Assembly: GCA_025667525.1 (NCBI GenBank)
Contig: CM046876.1
Location: 16,975,320 to 17,039,319 of the forward strand
Origin: Glebionis coronaria
Taxonomy: Eukaryota > Streptophyta > Magnoliopsida > Asterales > Asteraceae
DNA: 64,000 nucleotides
Direction of reading: 5' to 3'
The notes under the pieces were generated by a model, which saw only the letters and a program-made list of their open reading frames with translations, had not been told where the DNA came from and did no database searches. The translations under genes and the position numbers were made by a program. The first letter of the stretch is position 1. Each line of letters opens with the position of its first letter. Of the stretch, positions 23,707-35,268 are shown piece by piece.

Positions 23707-26700
23707 GATGGTTATAGGGAACTGATTCGTTTTCAAAAACTTAGTCTATAACCGAAAGTTCAAATATTTCATGTTTTAAGTGTCAAACACAGAATCTGCC
23801 ATTGTTGTTCGATATCTGCGCGGGTAACTCTCTAATCCTTATTATTTACTTTTAATTATCGTTATAGTATTTCATCTCTTGATTACATGTTGAAATATTA
23901 TATTACCTTAATGGGATAATTACTATGTGTTTTCAAAGCCTTTGTGCTTCATGAACTATCCTTGGATATTACTTGATTACATCTGCTTCTACTGTATTTC
24001 TAGAATTCTTGTTCTTGTGAACTGATCTAGTTACGATGATATTATATTGTTATGACGTTACATACTTGTATTCAGAGCGCGTATGCTGCCGACTTTTCAT
24101 ACTCATTTTTCTGAGTACTATTGTTATTTCATTTATGCGTGATACGACTGACTTCATATACTCGTTCGTTTTGAATCATCTGTTTTACTCGACACGCTGC
24201 TACATGTTGTGCATACTCTCGATATGCCATTGTTCGGGATTAAGAAGTGTTGTTTTCGATGAAACTTCTGATTTTCATTCTACTACCGTGCATGTTGCTT
24301 TCATTGTTTATTTCCTTTAAAATATCCATACGCAGATTTTCTTTCTGACCATTCGTAATTGAATGTCTAGTCTATAGACCATTGTGTAGCTCAATGTGTC
24401 TCCGGAAAAGACTAAAGGACACCATGTGAGTCACACATCTCGAAGCATTCGTTGAATCAGTACCTGAATAATATTGTGGGTTTTCATAATCTTGATTTAC
24501 CTTTACGCCACCGTTTTACACGACACTTGTACATGGATTACATCTTATTTCATTGACCATTCTACGTTTCGACTTCGACTTATAACATCTGTTGTACCTT
24601 GAACACATGATCGTCATTTATTATGTGACGATTGTTTGGAATACGATCCTACTTGTATCCTCCCTTTTTCATTAAACCTCCGCCTCAGGAGTGTGACTTT
24701 TTAATATTTGTTTCTTTCTCGATATGTCTTGTGATTTTGAAAAATCATACCGCCTAGAGACCTTCATGCCTTGCATTATGATATCTAAGACACGGTGTCA
24801 TGCGTTTTTTTATTTCTTAGATTTTCGTTGGTATTCTTGAACCACTTCTATACTGTGCTTTCTTTACATGATTAATTATGCAGTTTTTATTCTCTTTCGT
24901 CTTTATGGAATCCACAAGTTTTGTGTGTACATTAATTATGAGTTATTATGAAATTTAGATTTAATTTCAAGTTGTGTCGAGAAAATATTTTTATAACTTT
25001 AGACATAAAAATATATATTTCTACTTGTTGAGACGTCCGTTTAGGACATAAAATTTGGCCAATAAACATTAAAATCGAGCAGGTTACGCTCATTTGAGAT
25101 TGTGAAATTTAAAAACTTATTTTTGCGTAGTTCTAAAATACCGTTTTGCTCACAGATATAATGCAAGGGCATTTTCGTCCATTTTTTGCCCGTTTCAAGT
25201 CTCGAGTAAAACTAGAAAGTTGTTCAAAATATCGTTTTACACCAAATTACTCTAGACTTCGAGTCATAAAATGTCATTTAGTGAATCAATTGGTTTAGTC
25301 AAACTCAAGAGTCAAACCCAAAAGTCAAAGTTGACTACAAAGGTCAAAACTTATATAATTTAAAAATATGTTTTGAAGCGTTTTTGAGTTTGTTTGAGCT
25401 CGTAAAATTGTAACTAATAATATTTTACAACCATGAAACATTGATTTTGTTTGAAAACGTTTACAAATAGTAACTTGAGCTCGGTCATACATAAATCTTG
25501 AACTTTTAGGAACCAAGTGACTTGAGAAACTGATGTTCTGCTTTCTTAAAAGTGTATTTTTATCAAATAAATTACGATGAACACATACGGATTCCTTACT
25601 CCTTTCTTTTATTTATGACTTAATTGTCATTCTATTTTCTTTCTCTGCTTCTATCATACCACTGATCCGGGTCGAGGTTGAAGTGCTTATTTTCATCGTT
25701 CGTTATCATCTTGGCACGTGTCTCCTGACGATTCTTGCTAAACCTCTTGAAACCTTAGCACCTTGTAACCATTTCATTGACTGTCTTGAACTATCCTTTA
25801 TTACCCTCATATAACTCACTCGCTATTTTATAAGTTACCATATAAACTCAAACAAATATTGTTTGCAAACCATTTACAAAATAATTTACTTGGGCTTTTC
25901 TAGGTACTTGAACGTTACTCAATAAAATTAAATGACATTAATTTTACGATGAATTTTCATAAATTATTTTGATTCCTGTTTTACAAATGGCATTATATGC
26001 ATATTTTAAATAATATGACCTGTAATACTAGTTTGACGAAGCTGAGTATCGCATTGCTAGTCCTAAATTATGCATGGCCTGATCACCTATGCTTAATTTA
26101 GAAGGAGTCATGCAAGGCCGAATAGTAGTCACCTTAAATATTTAACCAATAATCAACTTTTTAACTATGTTCCTTAAAAAGTTTGATAAAATAAAGTTTT
26201 GAAAACTTTTACACCTTATGCGAGTAGCAACAATTCACGACATACACATATGAACCGTTATCTTTTCTTGAACAAAGTACATGCCTCAAGTACGTATTTC
26301 CTTACTCAACGACCTTTGTTTTACCTGTTACCTCATCATCCTCATGATAGATTTTCGTTACCATTTGCCTAAATTCTTACCATTGATACCAGACTTGAAA
26401 TTTTCAATGTTATTATGCTTCTACATCAATCGATCTTCTTTATCTATTTTGGTAGACCTTCGAAACATCTCTGGACGCGAATAGTGATTTATGACTGGAA
26501 GTGACTAATGATTACATGTATCCGTCATTATGTGTGTTAGAATTCATCGTCTTGAAATTCATTCGTGTGAATTATGTGTTGATTTCGCATTTCATTGCTA
26601 ATGTTGTTCATTTTACTGGAATTACACTCCAGTAACTTCTTAATAATTTTCTTTGATTCGAAAATTTATTGTATGGCCTTTCTCTTTCGATCGTGTATTG

Positions 26701-27912
26701 ACCAGTGAGAACTTAATAAGCCGTTATTGGTGTCAGCAACTGCACTCAAGAAGCGATTACTTGTTATAATCCTTTGTTTCTTATTTTTTTATTAACATCG
26801 ACGCGTCTATTCCATCATGTTTGTTAAGAATTGATACGATTTTTGTTTTATTCCTTTGTGTTATTGCTCGTATACAAATTATTGACCTTTATATGATTCA
26901 TATTCATTGTTATCTTGTCACCTTTTGGAACCAGAAAATGTTACGTGTTTATCATTTGATACCTTAAACATTTTCTGGAATTTCTAAAAATTATTATTAA
27001 TTTTTAAGAAGATTTTATACATTTTATCAAATATTTAAATTACCAAAATAATTGTTTCAAGTTAAATACAAGATATATATATCATCTTTGGGAAATTTAC
27101 CTAGTGTTTCAAAGGATATCAAGCTGTATCTTTTAAAGTATTTGATTATATCATACTTTACTGTCAACCTAATGAAATTGTTAAATTAAATTATAATTTC
27201 TAAACAATGCTTCTAAATTACTTGGAAAATCTGATTTTCTCTAATGGTAACGATAAACCTGAATTTTTTACGATAATTTCATGTAGTCACCCAAAAGTTC
27301 TTAAGCCGATCAGGATAACTATTTTGAACTGTTGTACTTTTATTTTGAAAATCTTGATCAAGGAAAAGATATAGCAACATCATGCTCACTAAATACAGAT
27401 AGTTTAATTTTAAATCACTACACCTTGTAAAATTTTCTTTTAATCAAGAAAATATATAAACTGAGTTTTAAAGTAATACCAAAATCCTAGACAACTGATT
27501 GTGACAGCTTGTATTTTAAATGATCATATGTTATTCATTTTTTTCCCTTCTATTTCGCTTGTGACTAGATTCTTACATTTTAAGATTTTCACATTTTACA
27601 GTTGCACGACTTGCGACCCCTTGTTGATTTACAATCTTGGTTCATTTTATCGCACTTTGCCTGTTTAAGCGATTCTTGTGTTCATTCTTGTTAGTTTATC
27701 GCACGTATTTCCAACAATTCTATCTCTTGATGTATCTCTGTATTGAAAGATCGTTATTCTAATCCAAGACTGAAAAGTTATACAAAAAGGAGTTAAGAAA
27801 CTGAATCATAGTGAATTCTAACCGTTAAGATTCGTCGTGGTACGGTGGGAAGCAATGAATTTTGTTCTACACTTTGTACCTCCTCTTGTTTGCATCTTCT
27901 ACTGTTTTTAGG
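23707..27912 (+). other. Non-coding internal region of element D
   Basis: 4.2 kb of AT-rich sequence. I checked for RT (FxDD), protease (DTGA or DSG), zinc-knuckle and chromodomain patterns and saw none. The largest open frame (24036-24320) is Phe/Tyr/Ile-rich and looks random. A short ATGTCTCCGGAAAAGACT at about 24393 could be a gag start relic but is followed by stops. Confidence 0.7.
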
Positions 27913-27913
27913 A

Positions 27914-27950
27914 GAACTCTGGGGACCAGAGTTCCTTTAGGGGGGAAGAC
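27914..27950 (+). promoter_or_regulatory. Hairpin plus polypurine tract of element D
   Basis: GAACTCTGG-GGA-CCAGAGTTC is a perfect 9-bp stem (27914-27934), followed by CTTTAGGGGGGAAGAC and the 3' LTR at 27951. It has the same layout as in F with a different stem sequence. Confidence 0.8.
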
Positions 27951-30026
27951 TGTGAGAACCCGTACTTTCCTAGCATTATTTTATTCTTTTTATTCGTGTT
28001 TCTGAATTTTCCAACGTATTTCGTTTTCTTGTATTGTTAATGTAAATCCTGAGATTCTTAAATTTTAAGAAATTATACTTTTCAAGTATTTTTAGATCGT
28101 TCATAAATACTTTACTTGGAATTATAAATTTTTTTATTTTATTTTTCCATATTTATTTAAATCAAAGTTTTTGATTTAAAATCACCCGCGTGTGTTTCAC
28201 AACTTTACACAAAATCAATGAACGACGAGAATTCCTAGTGGTCGCGATACCGACAGATGCCCAAATTTTTACATTTATTTATCGATTGTGTCGAAAATTA
28301 ATATTTTCGATGACGTCGTTTTTATTACGTATTAAGTCGTGTCGGAAAATAATATAATCATTTTATGATGCATTGTAACTTTTGAAAACTATTTTTACGA
28401 AACCCGAGTCCCGTAAATATTTTCAAAATTTACTAATAGCCATTTTCTACCCTTTTGACTATTAAATTGCTTCTAGGTCCAAAACTATCCAATATTTGCA
28501 ATTTCTACCCTAACCATGCTATATAAACTATATTTTTTACAATCCACCTCATTCCACCATCAAAAAACACACACAAAATTTTTGCCCATCTCTCCCATTT
28601 CCTTTCAAACATTCCGTCACCCCCTCACCACCTAAAACATCCATAAAATTTGATTTTTGAGTTGAATCTCTTATAACTAAATTAAGACCACCTACTAAAA
28701 TCTTGTGGTGATTCTAATGATATCAAAATCATGTACATGCATCAACTTTTGAAGATTTTATAATTTTGTGGTTGGATTATGTTTAAATCATCTTGCATGT
28801 GTTATTTTTGGTAAGATCATCTTATTTTGATCACAAAACGTTTGGATTTTGATCTTTGATTTTTGTTAGATTTTGCATGCAAGTGTTTTTATAAGTGTAT
28901 GGTTGATGGGAATGATGGTATAGTGATCCTAGAGGTATGGGAATGATTAGCTTTGATGGGAAAATGGATTTGTCATGTTTTCTAAAGGTATATTTTGGGA
29001 CAGCAGGTATTTAGCAGATTTTCCGTGGGTTTAAGTTCTGAGATAGGCTGAGATTATTTGATATTATTGTAGAGTTTTTTGAGACGCTCGTTTTGGTATA
29101 AGATAGAGCTTCTAAGTCATTACGAGTCAAAAGTTATGCTAGTTTTAGTATTCGTGTACCGGGAGACGCAAGTCGGCACAATCCGAAATTGTGGCTGATT
29201 TTGGGTCGACTCTCGGGGACTTTAGGCTTGGTTAGATAATGTGTACTACTGGTTTTTAAAGTATATAAACTTAATTTGATGACTCTAGTAGTGGTTTTAA
29301 AATGCGGATTGTCAAGTTAGTACTTTTAAAGCGGTATGAACGGTTTTATAAAACAGGTGTACAATCTGTCCCAAATTTGGAGTCGAGTAAAGTGTCGAGC
29401 TGATGGGTTTTAAAGTGTGAACTTTTGCTCAAACTTTGGTGAGGTCTTATACAGGTTATAAATGACCTTGACACCAATTTTTATCTAAATTGGACAAGTC
29501 TAGTAGGGTAGATCGGTGTGTACATTCGGGGTGTACTTGCTGATTTTAATTTTGGACACATAGTTCAATGTTTGTGTTACGTGAGTTTGAGTATTCACCA
29601 TCGGACATGGTGACTTACTCAAGTGCTTAGTCATTATATAAATGACTTATCTACTGGTCCGAATAAGGTTAAAGAATAGTTTGACTTGCGTTGACTTAGC
29701 GTCGTATGACGGGTCAATTTCAAGTGTACAAGTGTTTTAACGTGTAGTGTTGGAATAAATTGTTAGTATGAATTCATTTGGTTCGTGTCTTTGGTTTTGA
29801 AATACAAATACTTTGAAAACTTTTGAGTCATATTACATTTGGTGTATATCGATATTTGAGTTCGAGTCTTAACGCGCGCCTTATTGTGATAGGTTGCGGT
29901 TTTCGTGTTTCCCGGGCATCAATATCATCGGTGATCGTCTCACTACCATTGTTTCTACTCAGTTGCCGAGTACCGTGATTGACTTACCTCGTGGCTAAGG
30001 TGAGTTCATAGCCCCTTTTTACTTAT
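27951..30026 (+). repeat. 3' LTR of element D, left part
   Basis: It is collinear with 20809-22842 of the left LTR and about 95% identical by eye. It retains the 47-bp segment with TATATAAA at 28520-28527. It breaks at CTTTTTACTTAT, where Athila-type sequence begins. Confidence 0.9.
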
Positions 30027-30044
30027 TTCCAATAATAACAAGGG

Positions 30045-31406
30045 AACTTTAAAAAGCGAAGGTCTTAACTCTCACGGGTTAAGAACAAGAACTTTTCGCA
30101 AGTTCCTATAATTGATCCTAGAGAGTCGTTTATTAAGGGAACTTTAAAAAGCAAATTTTAAACTTGAAAAAGTCTAAGAGTTTGCAAGATCCTATTGATG
30201 ACTCGAAAACCCAAAACTTTGATTTAATTGGCTAAGCATCCACGAGTCTCATTCCTTGAGATTTTAAATTGTGGAGAACGAGAGATGATATAGTCAATTA
30301 TAAGTTTGGTATTCTTTCGTGAATTTATGTGAGTTGATTATAAGCCTATTCTCCCATCGCTTGCTAATGAATTTATCTGCAATAAATAAGGTTGTACGAT
30401 TTGAAAAGTTACTTAGCTTCTAGCACAAGATCGTTTAAAAGTTGCTCGGTATTAATTAGAGTTCATAGCCAAGGCATAACTTATTGAAGCGGGATGCAAA
30501 GATTGGCGAGTCCGAAAAGGCCCTAACAAGGCATGAGGGCTACATTTTGTTGCTAAAGATCCAAAAGTGATGTGAAGAATCATTTATCGAAAATCAATAT
30601 GAAGGATCGAGACACACGACGAAATGAAAATACTCCCCTAAATATCATGGAGAAGTCTATCCGAAAAGACCCTAACAAGGTATGAGGATAAATAGATCCA
30701 AGTCCTAAAAGGAGGCGGATCGTTGTATATCAAAGTCCAAAATAAAGATTGGATAAAAGTGAAGAAGTCGTGGTCCAAATATGAAGAATCTCTCAAAACT
30801 TCAAGTGAAGAAATTCCTATTATGAAGAGAAGACCATAATTTCAAGAACGTCTCTCAAAGATTTGAAGAATGAAGTCGCTGCCAAATATCGGTCCGAGAA
30901 AGGTCTCAAATCGTGAAGCGAGTTATGCCAAGATATGAACTTTATGAGGTCCCGAGAAGCAGTTTTAAAAGATTTTGTCCATTAGCTAACTATTGATTTA
31001 ATCGTCCCACTTTGTTTTCGGCCTAAATAACTATCGAAATAAGTCAAACAATGCATCCTCGTGATCATTCAAGACATTATTAAAATATAAGAGATACACC
31101 TAGGAATAAGGGAGTCTAAGTGAATAATTCGGCCACATGAGTTCGTGTTAGTTTTCTAACTTATAATAACAATGATCTCTTTCTTTAAGCTTGGTATGGA
31201 GAACGTGAAACTTGAGAATGATGAACATTCATGACAACCAAACCCAATGTAAGTCTTTGATTTCTTACTTATTTTGTTCTTTTAGTTTTCTTAGTGTTTA
31301 GTATTTAATAAAGGCCAAGGTGGGTTATCTATGATGAAAAATGTAAACCGTGCTTTGAAATTAGTGCATTGCATAAGGACATTCCAATGGTCAAGTGTAG
31401 GGGATT
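30045..31406 (+). other. 3' internal (post-pol) region of the truncated Athila-type element
   Basis: No intact domain. It contains two copies of GGAACTTTAAAAAGC (about 30049 and 30137) and two related segments around CCGAAAAGGCCCTAACAAGG (about 30515) and CCGAAAAGACCCTAACAAGG (about 30662). A purine run (GTAGGGGATT) directly precedes the LTR and is the likely polypurine tract. It ends with AAGCTTGGTATGGAGAACG-type sequence (31188) that recalls the end of Athila-type internal regions. Confidence 0.5.
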
Positions 31407-31845
31407 TAATAAGTGTGAAAACACTTATCCTTTTACCACTTATTTCCAATAATAACAAGACCAAAACGTGTATTTTATGTCGTAAAAGTCGGAATTATGC
31501 GTGGTTTGTGTTTTTATTGTGTTTTAGGACCAAAAGATGCAAAGGGAAGAAAACATGGGCTATCACGGGCTTTTATCGAAGAAAAAGACTAAAGACGAAG
31601 TCAAAAGATCGAGAATGCAAAAAGAACGGAAGTCCAAGGTCAATTCTGAAGATTTATCGAATAAAAAGTCTAAAGACGGAAGTTTAATGAAGTCGAAGAA
31701 CTCAAGTCTAATTATAGAAGAAAATTATAAGACAAGTTCAATTTATATCGACAAATCCCGAGACGACCTCGAGAAAGACAAAGAAATTAAGTCGAGTCGA
31801 GAAGAAAGAAATTAGATAGCTTAAGCATGTAATCTCCCCACCTCC

Positions 31846-31878
31846 TATAAATACCCTCCTAATGAGTCATTAGGAAGG
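31846..31878 (+). promoter_or_regulatory. TATA box and adjacent hairpin in the nested Athila-type LTR
   Basis: TATAAATA (31846-31853) is followed at once by CCCTCCTAAT-GAGTC-ATTAGGAAGG, a 10-bp stem with one mismatch. The second Athila-type LTR has the same arrangement with a perfect stem at 59866-59890. Confidence 0.65.
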
Positions 31879-32419
31879 TGTTAGGTGTTTTAGTTTTCAA
31901 TAGTTGTAGTTTAATTTTTATATGCTTTTTATTTCTTCTCTCTAGTTTTTCCTTTCAAACTTATTAATCTTTCCATTAATCTTGTAATCTTTTTACATTC
32001 ATCTTTAATCAATCAAGCTTATTTTCTTAATTCTCATTCTATCTTTCTTAATCTTGATAATCATGTAGTTAATCTCATCTCTTTGATTATGTGATTGATT
32101 TGTTCATGTGATTGATCTTGTAGTTTTGATGTGGTGGATGTTTTGAGCTTATTGTGGTTATTAATCTTTTAGTGTGTGGCTTATTTTTGATTAAGTTGTT
32201 TTAATAGATTTATAGATTTTCTTATTAGTTGATTTTGAATGTTTTGATTATTTAAAGTTTTTATAGTTTTTAATTTGTGGCTTATTTAGTTCTTCTTAAA
32301 ATTTATTTGGTAAAAGTTTTGGTTAATTGCTTATTTGGTTCGTGCTTATTAGTAGCTTATATCTTAAGTTTCGTTGTTTTTGTTCTTCTGTTTCTGAGTT
32401 TTAACATTTTCGGATTAGG

Positions 32420-32925
32420 GTTAAATTTTCCGAAAAGGCCATTTTTCTGAATTGAACATTTCTATGAAATCTTCCTTTTTTCTGAAATTGCTGTTATTCC
32501 GAAATTCCTTTTCTATGAATTCATCATTTCTCTGAAAAGTCATTTTTCCGAAAATCCACTTTCTCTGAAAATCTCCTTTTACCGAAAAAACCATTTTTCT
32601 GAAATTGTCATTTATTCCGAAAAATCAACTTTTCTGAAAACACAATTTTTCCGAAAAACTTTTTATTCCGAAGAAGTAAATTTTTCTGAAAACACAATTT
32701 TTCCGAAAAACCTTTTATTCCGAAGAAGTAAATTTTTCTGAAAACACAATTTTTCCGAAAAAGCTAATTATTCTGAAAACCCTTCATTCCGAAGATACCT
32801 ATTTTTCTGAAAAGTCAAGTATTCCGAAAATGCTCATTTTTCTGAAAAGGTATTTATTCCGAAGATCCTAGTTTTACTGAAAACACCATTATTCCGAAGA
32901 AACCATTTTTCCAAAATTTTCTTTG
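32420..32925 (+). repeat. TTCYGAAAA array in the nested Athila-type LTR
   Basis: About 25 units of roughly 20 bp with the core TTCCGAA or TTCTGAA; the CC and CT forms often alternate. A 52-bp segment starting TTTTTCTGAAAACACAA is repeated twice in tandem near 32630-32760. Confidence 0.85.
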
Positions 32926-33203
32926 CCTTATTTCCAGACTTAGTTTAATTAGTAGTTTTCTAAATTGTTTCTATTTTCTAAACTTTAATTTTTCCTGCCT
33001 TTTTACTTAGCATTGTTTTAACTTGTTTTATCTTAGATTAAATTTTCAAGCTTTCAACGACATTTTTATTTTTAGTTTAAAATAGATAACTTTTCCCCAT
33101 TTATTATTCCACCAAGAACAACTGAGTCGCACTTTCTTCCAATAATCAATTCGAAAAGATTCGGACGATAACTCTTTCATACTTAGCCAAAAGCTTCGTA
33201 TTA

Positions 33204-33523
33204 GAATGCTTGTGTTCCACATCCTTATTGCTAAACCTATTAATAGCACTCAACTTTATGTTGACGATTTTACATGTTTAATCTCAGGTATTATTACTTA
33301 GCTTTGCTTGGATGTGAGCCCGCAGGATATTATCGCAGTTTGGAGATTTCTGTGATGCTTTTAAAACTCTTACCTATGTTTAAAAACTATGACCTTTTAT
33401 GATGTAATGTACATGTTTTTATTTCGTCAGCTTTGTATGAACTGTAATTCATTGTTTCTTGTATTATGACGTATTACCCCCTCGTTGCCTAGTTGTTCCA
33501 TGTCAGATTTTGGGGGTCTCACA
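33204..33523 (+). repeat. 3' LTR of element D, right part
   Basis: It resumes at GAATGCTTGTGTTCCAC, matching 23274 of the left LTR, and ends GGGGGTCTCACA followed by TSD TACAA. It also lacks about 75 bp found at 23440-23530 in the left LTR. Confidence 0.9.
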
Positions 33524-34652
33524 TACAACATCTCAAACGGTGCACACTTAATGTTGGCATGCCAACTGTTGTTGTATGCAAACTCTACCAAGCAGATATA
33601 ATCATCCCAATATCCTGTCCACTCCAATGCACATGCTCGAAGCATGTCTTCTAATGTCTGAATAGTTCGCTCCGACTGTCCGTCTGTTTGAGGATGAAAA
33701 GTCGTGCTAAGCTAAGTTTTGTACCCCTTTCTGCAGACTTCTCCAAAATCGCGAAGTGAACGAGGATCTCTGTCCGAGACGATGCTGGATGGAGCACCAA
33801 AAAGTATCATGATCTCTTTCTTGTAAGTATCGGCAAGTTTTCTAACCGGATCCTCCTTGCGGATCGGTAAGAAATGAGCTTACTTAGTAAGTCGATCAAC
33901 GATACCCAAATCGCATCATGCCTCCTCTTTGTCTACGGAAGACCGGTAACAAAATCCATGGTGCTCTTGTCCCACTTCCACTCTAGAATGTCTAACGGTT
34001 GTAGTAGACCACTAGACCGATGATGCTCGATCTTAACCTGCTGGCAGGTAAGACATTTGGAGACATAAGTAGCGACATCCTGTTTCATACCACCCCACCA
34101 AAAGTACTGCTTGATGTCGTGGTACATCTTGGTCGAACCAAGATGAATGGATAATGGGAGCTATGAGCTTCAGCCAATAACACTTCCCTGAGTGGAAGAT
34201 CGTCAGGGATACAAAGTCTGGTGCCTTGCCATAAGCTACCGTCGTCATCTAACCGAAACTACGTGTGCTGCTCCAAGTTCTGAATGATTGCCCATATTTC
34301 ACCATCATACTTCTGAGCTTCCATGATCCTAGAGAGTAATTCAGGTTCCACTATAAGATTAGCCCAGTAACCGTGCTGCCCACATACCATAATCTCAATG
34401 TCTAGTCGCTCAAAGTCTCTTATAATCTCTTCCTCTATCTTGATGTCGTTGATCATACCGGACTTCCTACTAAGTGCATCTGCCACTACATTCTCCTTGC
34501 CGAGATGATACCACAGATTAATGTCATAATCCTTCAACATCTCTAACCATCTTCTCTGCCTCATGTTCAGTTCACGCTAAGTGAAGATGTATTTCAGGCT
34601 CTTGTGATCTGTAAAGATATCACATGATTCTCCATACAAGTAGTGCCTCCAT
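33524..34652 (-). pseudogene. RNase H end and integrase of element B, between insertions E and D
   Basis: Sense order: RNase H end (WRHYLYGESCDIFTDHKSLK, then RQRRWLEMLKDYD and VVADALSRK), integrase H2C2 finger (KMYHDIKQYFWWGGMKQD, ending KCLTCQQVKIEH), start of the catalytic core (STMDFVTGLP), then a degraded stretch, then ERTIQTLEDMLRACALEW and the core end at APFEMLY, where D is inserted. In-frame stops are TAG at 34579-34577 and 34261-34259; frameshifts lie near 34150 and in 33660-33930. The integrase catalytic core is not intact. Confidence 0.88.
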
Positions 34653-34684
34653 TGTTGGGAATAAATTAAGGCCAGATCACTTGA

Positions 34685-34792
34685 GCGCTGACAAGAGTAA
34701 AACAAGCGTTGACAAGAACAAAACAAGCGCTGACAGCTCAAGCGTTGACAAGATAAAGTCAAGCGTTGACACATTGAAGACAAGCACTGATG
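34685..34792 (+). promoter_or_regulatory. Six-site motif array upstream of the E TATA box
   Basis: AGCGCTGACA or AGCGTTGACA starts at 34685, 34706, 34727, 34742, 34763 and a variant (GCACTGATG) at 34784: spacings 21, 21, 15, 21, 21 bp. The array lies 130-240 bp before the TATA box. The TTGAC core resembles WRKY W-boxes, but half the sites have CTGAC, so the binding factor is unclear. Confidence 0.6.
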
Positions 34793-34924
34793 GGAAGATA
34801 TACTCTACGCGTTTATTGTATTCTAGATTACTTCTAGTAAAAATAGGAACAACAATGTATTTTCTATATTTATCTTTACCTAGAATAACTGATACGTAGA
34901 TTATTGTACAAGGCTTCTTATGTC

Positions 34925-34931
34925 TATAAAA
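34925..34931 (+). promoter_or_regulatory. TATA box of the E 5' LTR
   Basis: TATAAAA in the context TGTCTATAAAAGAAGACC, present identically in the 3' LTR. Its position, about 270 bp into a 517-bp LTR, fits a U3 promoter. Confidence 0.7.
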
Positions 34932-35171
34932 GAAGACCTTTAGATTAATGTTTGATATAAGTTTTCATTCGTAAACTACTTTCATTGTAAGCAAGTTTGA
35001 TATTATTAATCTAAGTGAAAGTTTGTTTATACTATTGTGTGTTCTTGTTTAAGTGTTAAATTCCGCATAACACTTAGATTCATAAGCATATACAAAGGTT
35101 TCTCTAAGTGTATTACTTGATCTATTCTCGTATACATAAAGCTAAATCGATCTAAGTTTGGGATCAACAAG

Positions 35172-35183
35172 TGGTATCAGAGC
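35172..35183 (+). other. Primer-binding site of copia E
   Basis: TGGTATCAGAGC two bases after the LTR, a perfect 12-base match to the 3' end of initiator tRNA-Met. Confidence 0.93.
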
Positions 35184-35268
35184 TTGTTGAGAAACTTTTG
35201 ATCTTAAAGAACACAAGAACCCTAGAAATCACCAAAACCCTAATTTTCTCAAAAACCCTAACAACATC

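Larger units (their letters stand above)
30021..33203 (+). mobile_element. Truncated Athila-type element inside the D LTR
   Basis: It comprises about 24 bp matching the inner start of an Athila LTR (ACTTATTTCCAATAATAACAAG, also at 31438), then 1.36 kb of 3' internal sequence, then a full LTR (about 31407-33203) related to the Athila LTR at 59414. Roughly 430 bp of the D LTR (counterpart of 22843-23273) is missing at this site. The left side therefore looks like a deletion from the host LTR into the inserted element rather than a clean insertion, with ACTTAT as microhomology. Confidence 0.75.
31407..33203 (+). repeat. Athila-type LTR nested in D
   Basis: About 1.8 kb, collinear with the LTR at 59414-61313. 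The start is either TAATAAGTGTG (31407) or TGTGAAAACAC (31414). With the end ...GTATTA, the first choice gives a TAATA/TATTA inverted repeat. It contains TATAAATA at 31846-31853, a downstream hairpin, and a dense TTCCGAAAA/TTCTGAAAA array. A Lys/Ser/Asp-rich frame (31537-31815) has a counterpart in the other LTR but looks incidental. Confidence 0.8.
20809..33523 (+). mobile_element. Element D: long-LTR gypsy-like element without coding capacity
   Basis: Direct repeats of about 2.4-2.9 kb beginning TGTGAGAACCC and ending GG(G)GTCTCACA are flanked by the duplication TACAA (20804-20808 and 33524-33528). A PBS follows the left LTR and a polypurine tract precedes the right one, so orientation is +. 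The internal 4.26 kb has no open frame above 94 codons and no recognisable domain, so D is a non-autonomous derivative (LARD-like). Removing D rejoins the B integrase at MLYGRKCRTP. The right LTR is interrupted by a truncated Athila-type fragment. Terminal motifs and polypurine tract resemble Tekay-type elements, the likely mobiliser. Confidence 0.9.
34653..35169 (+). repeat. 5' LTR of copia E
   Basis: 517 bp. U3 has six GCGYTGACA-type sites at 34685-34792, and TATAAAA at 34925-34931. Transcription would start near 34955-34965, leaving roughly 210 bp of R-U5. The short frame through the motif array reads SVDK-like heptads and is probably a by-product of the 21-bp spacing. Confidence 0.94.

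Noticed and set aside
24036..24320. 94-codon open frame inside D as a gene
   Set aside because: Random-looking hydrophobic composition and no conserved motif in AT-rich sequence.
31537..31815. Lys/Ser-rich 92-codon frame in the Athila-type LTR as a gene
   Set aside because: The counterpart at 59549-59717 is shorter through a stop and lies before the TATA box, so it would not be in the element mRNA.
32420..32925. Regular repeats resembling a CRISPR array
   Set aside because: Short degenerate units without constant repeats or unique spacers, in a plant LTR.
34624..34899. 91-codon frame with SVDK repeats
   Set aside because: It spans the junction of B sequence and the E LTR; only the LTR part recurs (46136-46354), and the repeat follows from 21-bp DNA spacing.
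35172..35183. tRNA gene fragment
   Set aside because: The match to tRNA-iMet is limited to the 3' end and sits at the LTR edge, so it is a primer-binding site.
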